A DNA stretch of 64,000 nt, taken from Parabacteroides sp. An277. Lineage in GTDB: Bacteria; Bacteroidota; Bacteroidia; Bacteroidales; Tannerellaceae. The DNA is taken from the NCBI RefSeq assembly GCF_002159645.1, contig NZ_NFJB01000002.1, forward strand, positions 124,001 through 188,000, read 5' to 3'. Of this stretch, positions 60,502 to 64,000 are shown piece after piece. The position numbers and the translations under genes are program-made. The stretch's first letter is position 1, and each line of letters begins with the position of its first letter. Under the pieces are notes generated by a model. The model searched no databases. It was not told where the DNA came from and was given only the letters and a program-made list of their open reading frames with translations.

Positions 60502-61803
60502 TTAAAACTGAATTGCAAAATCAGAAGGCGTATTATTACCTTTTCCTTTCGACACGTTTTTAGCAGACTGAGCACCATTCGCCACGCGTCCTCGACGATA
60601 GGTAGGAGTTTCTTCCAGAACCGCAATCATTTGGTCATCGTCCAATTGTTCAGCCGTAAGAATAGTGACTTCGGCTCGTGGATGAATATCCATATCCTCA
60701 CCATAAGCCTGAAAAATCCACTCGTTTTCTTCCTCCTCTTGTTGTTTACGCTTACGTTCTTCCTCTTCCGCGTTTTTCTTATCCATTTCAGCTTCCATGC
60801 CTCGCTCTTCAGCCAAAATATCATCCACACCAAAGCCTGTAGCCAAAATCGTTATCTTTATCTGCTGACCCAACGTATTGTCATAACCAAATCCCCATTT
60901 CACTTCATATTCCGTCTTGAAACGCGCCATGAAGTCGTGGATGTCTTGCATTTCGTCCATGCCCAATTCGGCTTCTTCACTAAAGTAAATGACAAACAAC
61001 AGACGTTTGGCATTAAAGATATTATCATTATCATTCAGCAATGAATTGTGCAACGCCCTATCGATAGCATGTTGCAAGCGTTTCTCACCTTCTCCATACC
61101 CAATGCTCATTAACGCCACGCCGCTATTACGCATCGTTGTATCCACATCGGCAAAGTCTACATTCTGTACCAATTCGATGGTAATGATTTCCGCGATACT
61201 CTTGGCAGCAATGGTTAATGTTTCGTCTGCTTTCTTATAGGCTTTTGGGACACTTAAACGCTCTTCTGCCGACAATTTACGTAATCGTTCATTATTAATA
61301 ACCAACAAGGCATCTACATTCTTGGCCATTTCGCGCACCCCTTTCAATGCCTTGACGATTTTCGGACGACCTTCAAATAAGAAAGGAATTGTCACGATGC
61401 CCACAGTTAAGATACCCATTTCCTTCGATATCTTCGCTACAATAGGTCCCGCACCTGTTCCGGTTCCTCCGCCCATTCCGGCCGTGATGAAAGTCATTTG
61501 CGTACCGTCGCTCAGCATAGCTCTGATTTCTTCCGTACTTTCTTCCGCTGCCTCACGACCTTTCTCAGGACGATTTCCAGAACCACGACCATGTGTCGTA
61601 TTCCGTCCTAATAACAATTTAGCCGGAACCGCCGAACCATTCAATGCTTGCATATCCGTATTACACAATACGAACGAAACATCGTGTATACCTTCTTTAT
61701 ACATATTGGAAACAGCATTACCACCGCCTCCGCCAACGCCTATTACCTTGATAATCGTTTCAGGCTTCGCCGAAACATTAATATCTAATAATTTATCATC
61801 CAT
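60502..61803 (-). CDS. ftsZ: Cell-division GTPase FtsZ, 433 aa
   Basis: Bacterial tubulin that forms the Z ring. VIGVGGGGGNAVSNM (21-34), the tubulin signature GGGTGTGAGP (111-120) and the T7-loop DFADVDTTMRN are all present. The globular domain ends at about residue 330. It is followed by a long Glu/Lys/Arg-rich linker (ERKRKQQEEEENEWIFQAYGED) and a short tail ending NTPSDFAIQF. The usual hydrophobic C-terminal peptide that binds FtsA may be FAIQF, but this is unusual and worth noting. It lies 22 bp after ftsA. Cytoplasmic. Confidence 0.97.
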   Translation of the reverse strand: MDDKLLDINVSAKPETIIKVIGVGGGGGNAVSNMYKEGIHDVSFVLCNTDMQALNGSAVPAKLLLGRNTTHGRGSGNRPEKGREAAEESTEEIRAMLSDGTQMTFITAGMGGGTGTGAGPIVAKISKEMGILTVGIVTIPFLFEGRPKIVKALKGVREMAKNVDALLVINNERLRKLSAEERLSVPKAYKKADETLTIAAKSIAEIITIELVQNVDFADVDTTMRNSGVALMSIGYGEGEKRLQHAIDRALHNSLLNDNDNIFNAKRLLFVIYFSEEAELGMDEMQDIHDFMARFKTEYEVKWGFGYDNTLGQQIKITILATGFGVDDILAEERGMEAEMDKKNAEEEERKRKQQEEEENEWIFQAYGEDMDIHPRAEVTILTAEQLDDDQMIAVLEETPTYRRGRVANGAQSAKNVSKGKGNNTPSDFAIQF

Positions 61804-61825
61804 AACTTTACCCTTTCATCTTTAT

Positions 61826-63202
61826 TTAGAAATCACCATCGAAAAGACCCTTTGCAGCATCATCTACTTTACCTCTCAAATTCCGTCCCCAATCGCCCCA
61901 GAAACTTCCTTTTTTCTTTTTGCCATTGCCAATCGGAGGATTCGGTTCAGGTTGTTGCGTTGTTGTTGTCGTTTCTTCTTCCTTCGGCTTTTCCGGTTCT
62001 ACGGGCGGAGTCGGAGGCGTAGGACGCTTTGGTTCTACTTTCGGTTTCATGACACAATTTTCTTTCCCCCACAACAACAGTGCCGTAGCTGTCGTATATT
62101 CCTGATTGTTGGCAATCATTTCGGCCGCGTTATCTATCAATCCTTTACGGATAAGCGGGAAATAAACCTCCGTTCCAAAACGTTGTTTGACCGCTTCACG
62201 CAGATCGCCTAAATTCGAACCACACCCTGCAATAAACGTTTTAAATTCGGAAGTCTTTGTTATACCCACATCCGCCAAACGGGCAAATGCATTCTCTACA
62301 ATCTCGCGCGAACGAGCTTCTACGATTTCATTCAAATCATACAACGACATCTCTTGCATCCGAAAATCATCAAGCTTGCGGATTTCTATCTTCTCCTGCT
62401 TCTTATCCCGCGACAAAGACAACGCACGACCATAAGTTCGCTTCAAACGTTCCGCTTCCATTTCTGATACTTTAAGCGACATGATATCCCGCGTAATCAA
62501 ATCTGCACCTAATGGAACAACCGACAAATTCCACAATCGTCCGTTCCGGAAAATAGAAACCGATGTTACGCCAGCCCCAAAATCAACTACAATCGCCGCT
62601 TTCTTATCTTCAGGTGAAAGTATCAAATCGGCCAAAGCCAAAGGAGAAACAATGATACCTGCCAATTGTACCTTTACCCGTTCAACCACATTCTGTAAAG
62701 AAATGCGGATGGAAGGTTGCCCTATCACCAACTTATAACGTGCATCGATACGCGAACAAGCAATGCCCAACGGCTCTTTTTCCTCTTTGCCATCTATAAT
62801 ATAGGTAGGAGAAGAAATATCCAACACGTCCATGGCCGATTGGTAATTCCGGCATTCTTCGTCTAATTGCCGAAGAACCCCCTCTGTTACTTCACCATCC
62901 ATGCCCAATACTTTCGACACCGTGTGATCTATTGTCCGCATGGATTTACAACTCACACCCATATAGAGTTTACCAATCTGATTTCCGTTCAGCTTGTTTT
63001 CCAACTTACGCACCAACCGTTTTATCTTATTGGCGGTTTCTTCTACATTATATATACATCCCCGACGGATGCATCCTTCCGATTTCTCTGTCTCGTAGCC
63101 CATAATGGAAAGGACGTTATTCTCTTTCCGCGTCCCGACCATTCCAACGATATGGGAAGTACCCAAATCGATTACTGCAATAAAGTCCGTATATGTCATC
63201 AT
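61826..63202 (-). CDS. ftsA: Cell-division ATPase FtsA, 458 aa
   Basis: Actin-like ATPase that tethers FtsZ to the membrane. The phosphate-1 motif DFIAVIDLGTSHIVGMVGT, the phosphate-2 region KAAIVVDFGAGVTSVSIFRNG and TFIAGCGSNLGDLREAV are clear. The C-terminus has a long Pro/Glu/Thr-rich linker (PTPPTPPVEPEKPKEEETTTTTQQPEPN) and a final amphipathic helix (SFWGDWGRNLRGKVDDAAKGLFDGDF) that fits the membrane-targeting sequence. Starts at the first of two tandem Met codons, 6 bp after ftsQ. Confidence 0.95.
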   Translation of the reverse strand: MMTYTDFIAVIDLGTSHIVGMVGTRKENNVLSIMGYETEKSEGCIRRGCIYNVEETANKIKRLVRKLENKLNGNQIGKLYMGVSCKSMRTIDHTVSKVLGMDGEVTEGVLRQLDEECRNYQSAMDVLDISSPTYIIDGKEEKEPLGIACSRIDARYKLVIGQPSIRISLQNVVERVKVQLAGIIVSPLALADLILSPEDKKAAIVVDFGAGVTSVSIFRNGRLWNLSVVPLGADLITRDIMSLKVSEMEAERLKRTYGRALSLSRDKKQEKIEIRKLDDFRMQEMSLYDLNEIVEARSREIVENAFARLADVGITKTSEFKTFIAGCGSNLGDLREAVKQRFGTEVYFPLIRKGLIDNAAEMIANNQEYTTATALLLWGKENCVMKPKVEPKRPTPPTPPVEPEKPKEEETTTTTQQPEPNPPIGNGKKKKGSFWGDWGRNLRGKVDDAAKGLFDGDF

Positions 63203-63208
63203 CGTATC

Positions 63209-63949
63209 CTATCTTTTCGTACAAACAACCTGGTTTCTATATTTCAAATTAATCACACTATATTTATCCCAGCCCACTTTAGGGATTGCTTGCTCATAAA
63301 AGAGCTTCAAATTATCGAGTTTTTCCCGGTAATGCGCCATCGACCCTAATACAATCCGGTGATTTCCCACACGTGGAATCAACGAAACTTCCTCATCCGC
63401 ATCTACATATATTTGTTCGATTTGATTATTCCAAAAGTCATTACCTTGCAAGAACAAAGCAAAATCGTACAAATCTTTTTGGGCAAACTCTTTTCCCACA
63501 TTCCCACTGGCCACCAATACATGCGCCACATAATGCCGACTCAAAGGCATCACACTGCCCGCATTATCGATGTAATAATTGCCCGTTGGACTATTCACGC
63601 GCAAGATAGGCATTTTTTGTTCAATCTCCAACTTTATGAGACAAGAAGGTGTTTTATACACTTCAATTTGCGCAATCATGTTGTTTTTGAGCAATACTTC
63701 TTCTATCTTGTCGGTATTGATTTCATCCATGGGCTGCTTCACCGGATACACTTTGGCTTTCTTCAAAAGATACACCAAATCCCCTTCGGTTACAAAATGT
63801 TTGTTCAAACTATCACGCACTACGATTTGCAAACCTTGACAAACCGCCTCGCGAGTCGTATGCCGGAAGAAAATGCCAGCCACTACCACATAACACGAAA
63901 GCAACGTGGCTACTACGATGGATAATATGCGAATTATTTCTCGTCCCAT
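63209..63949 (-). CDS. ftsQ: Cell-division protein FtsQ, 246 aa
   Basis: Single-pass inner-membrane divisome protein. The transmembrane segment (IIRILSIVVATLLSCYVVVAG) is near the N-terminus. A POTRA-like region follows (DSLNKHFVTEGDLVYLLKKAKVYP...NTDKIEEVLLKNNMIAQIEVYKTPSCLIKLEIEQKMPILRV). Then comes the beta domain with NYYIDNAGSVMPLS. Sequence conservation is low in this family, but position between murC and ftsA settles it. The start codon overlaps the end of murC by 16 bp. Confidence 0.92.
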   Translation of the reverse strand: MGREIIRILSIVVATLLSCYVVVAGIFFRHTTREAVCQGLQIVVRDSLNKHFVTEGDLVYLLKKAKVYPVKQPMDEINTDKIEEVLLKNNMIAQIEVYKTPSCLIKLEIEQKMPILRVNSPTGNYYIDNAGSVMPLSRHYVAHVLVASGNVGKEFAQKDLYDFALFLQGNDFWNNQIEQIYVDADEEVSLIPRVGNHRIVLGSMAHYREKLDNLKLFYEQAIPKVGWDKYSVINLKYRNQVVCTKR

Positions 63950-64000
63950 ATTTCTTTGACAGGCTCAACCAATCGGTCGATATTTCCAGCTCCTAACATC
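63934..64000 (-). CDS. murC: UDP-N-acetylmuramate-alanine ligase MurC, C-terminus (partial)
   Basis: The last 21 codons read MLGAGNIDRLVEPVKEIWDE then K-stop (stop at 63934-63936). This matches the usual MurC ending GAGDID.LV.P[IV]K. The rest lies beyond the right edge. Adds L-alanine to UDP-MurNAc. The overlap with ftsQ fits the conserved murC-ftsQ-ftsA-ftsZ order of Bacteroidales. Confidence 0.85.
   Translation of the reverse strand, partial: MLGAGNIDRLVEPVKEIWDEK

Overview
The window looks like a chromosomal segment of a Bacteroidales bacterium, most likely Parabacteroides or a close relative. The signs are: sigma-ABfr-type -7 boxes (TAnnTTTG) in front of many genes; outer-membrane TonB-type and LptD proteins; lipoproteins with Bacteroidetes lipoboxes; a TPR-AraC membrane regulator; and two very large secreted paralogues whose C-terminal module matches what I know as DUF6383, a Parabacteroides-rich family. 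Assignments come from reading the sequence only; no database search was run.

Layout. 1-1280 is the end of a small minus-strand operon (DJ-1/PfpI protein, tautomerase, TPP enzyme). 1360-7290 is an unusual minus-strand operon: a cupin, three tandem paralogous proteins built of N-x-G beta-helix rungs (only the first has a lipoprotein signal), and a lipoprotein. 7776-15537 holds a TPR-AraC regulator, a lipoprotein metallophosphoesterase overlapping a small outer-membrane-like gene, a TonB-dependent-receptor-like barrel and a clostripain-family lipoprotein. tRNA-Ser(CGA) follows.

16099-20148 and 53237-57103 are two copies of one surface-protein locus: a 1349-aa and a 1288-aa protein with nearly identical N- and C-termini, conserved ~400-nt leaders, conserved 3' UTRs and a shared downstream repeat. 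Between them lie a Pit-PhoU phosphate transporter and a GH36 alpha-galactosidase. Next come a surface-glycan locus (25711-39448: YfhO, six glycosyltransferase genes of which one is broken by an amber codon, a flippase, UDP-sugar dehydrogenase, Gfo/Idh oxidoreductase, DegT aminotransferase) and metG. The glycosyltransferase part is clearly more AT-rich than its surroundings. 42028-52704 carries a DUF4838 glycosidase-like protein, an HD-domain protein, lptD, tRNA-Leu(TAG), a class A beta-lactamase, a META lipoprotein, a NamZ-type muramidase, an ECF sigma factor and an aquaporin.

The most interesting part is 57957-59260: three compact AT-rich genes that read as an ART-like toxin, a small antitoxin and a SecB-like chaperone, the composition and order of a toxin-antitoxin-chaperone defence module of the CmdTAC type. 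The window ends in the division cluster (yqeY, ftsZ, ftsA, ftsQ, murC end).

A second theme is non-coding. Many intergenic regions carry their own family of short, regularly spaced palindromic repeats (21-, ~23-, 41- and 42-bp periods), and the two large surface-protein genes have leaders with competing terminator-like stems.
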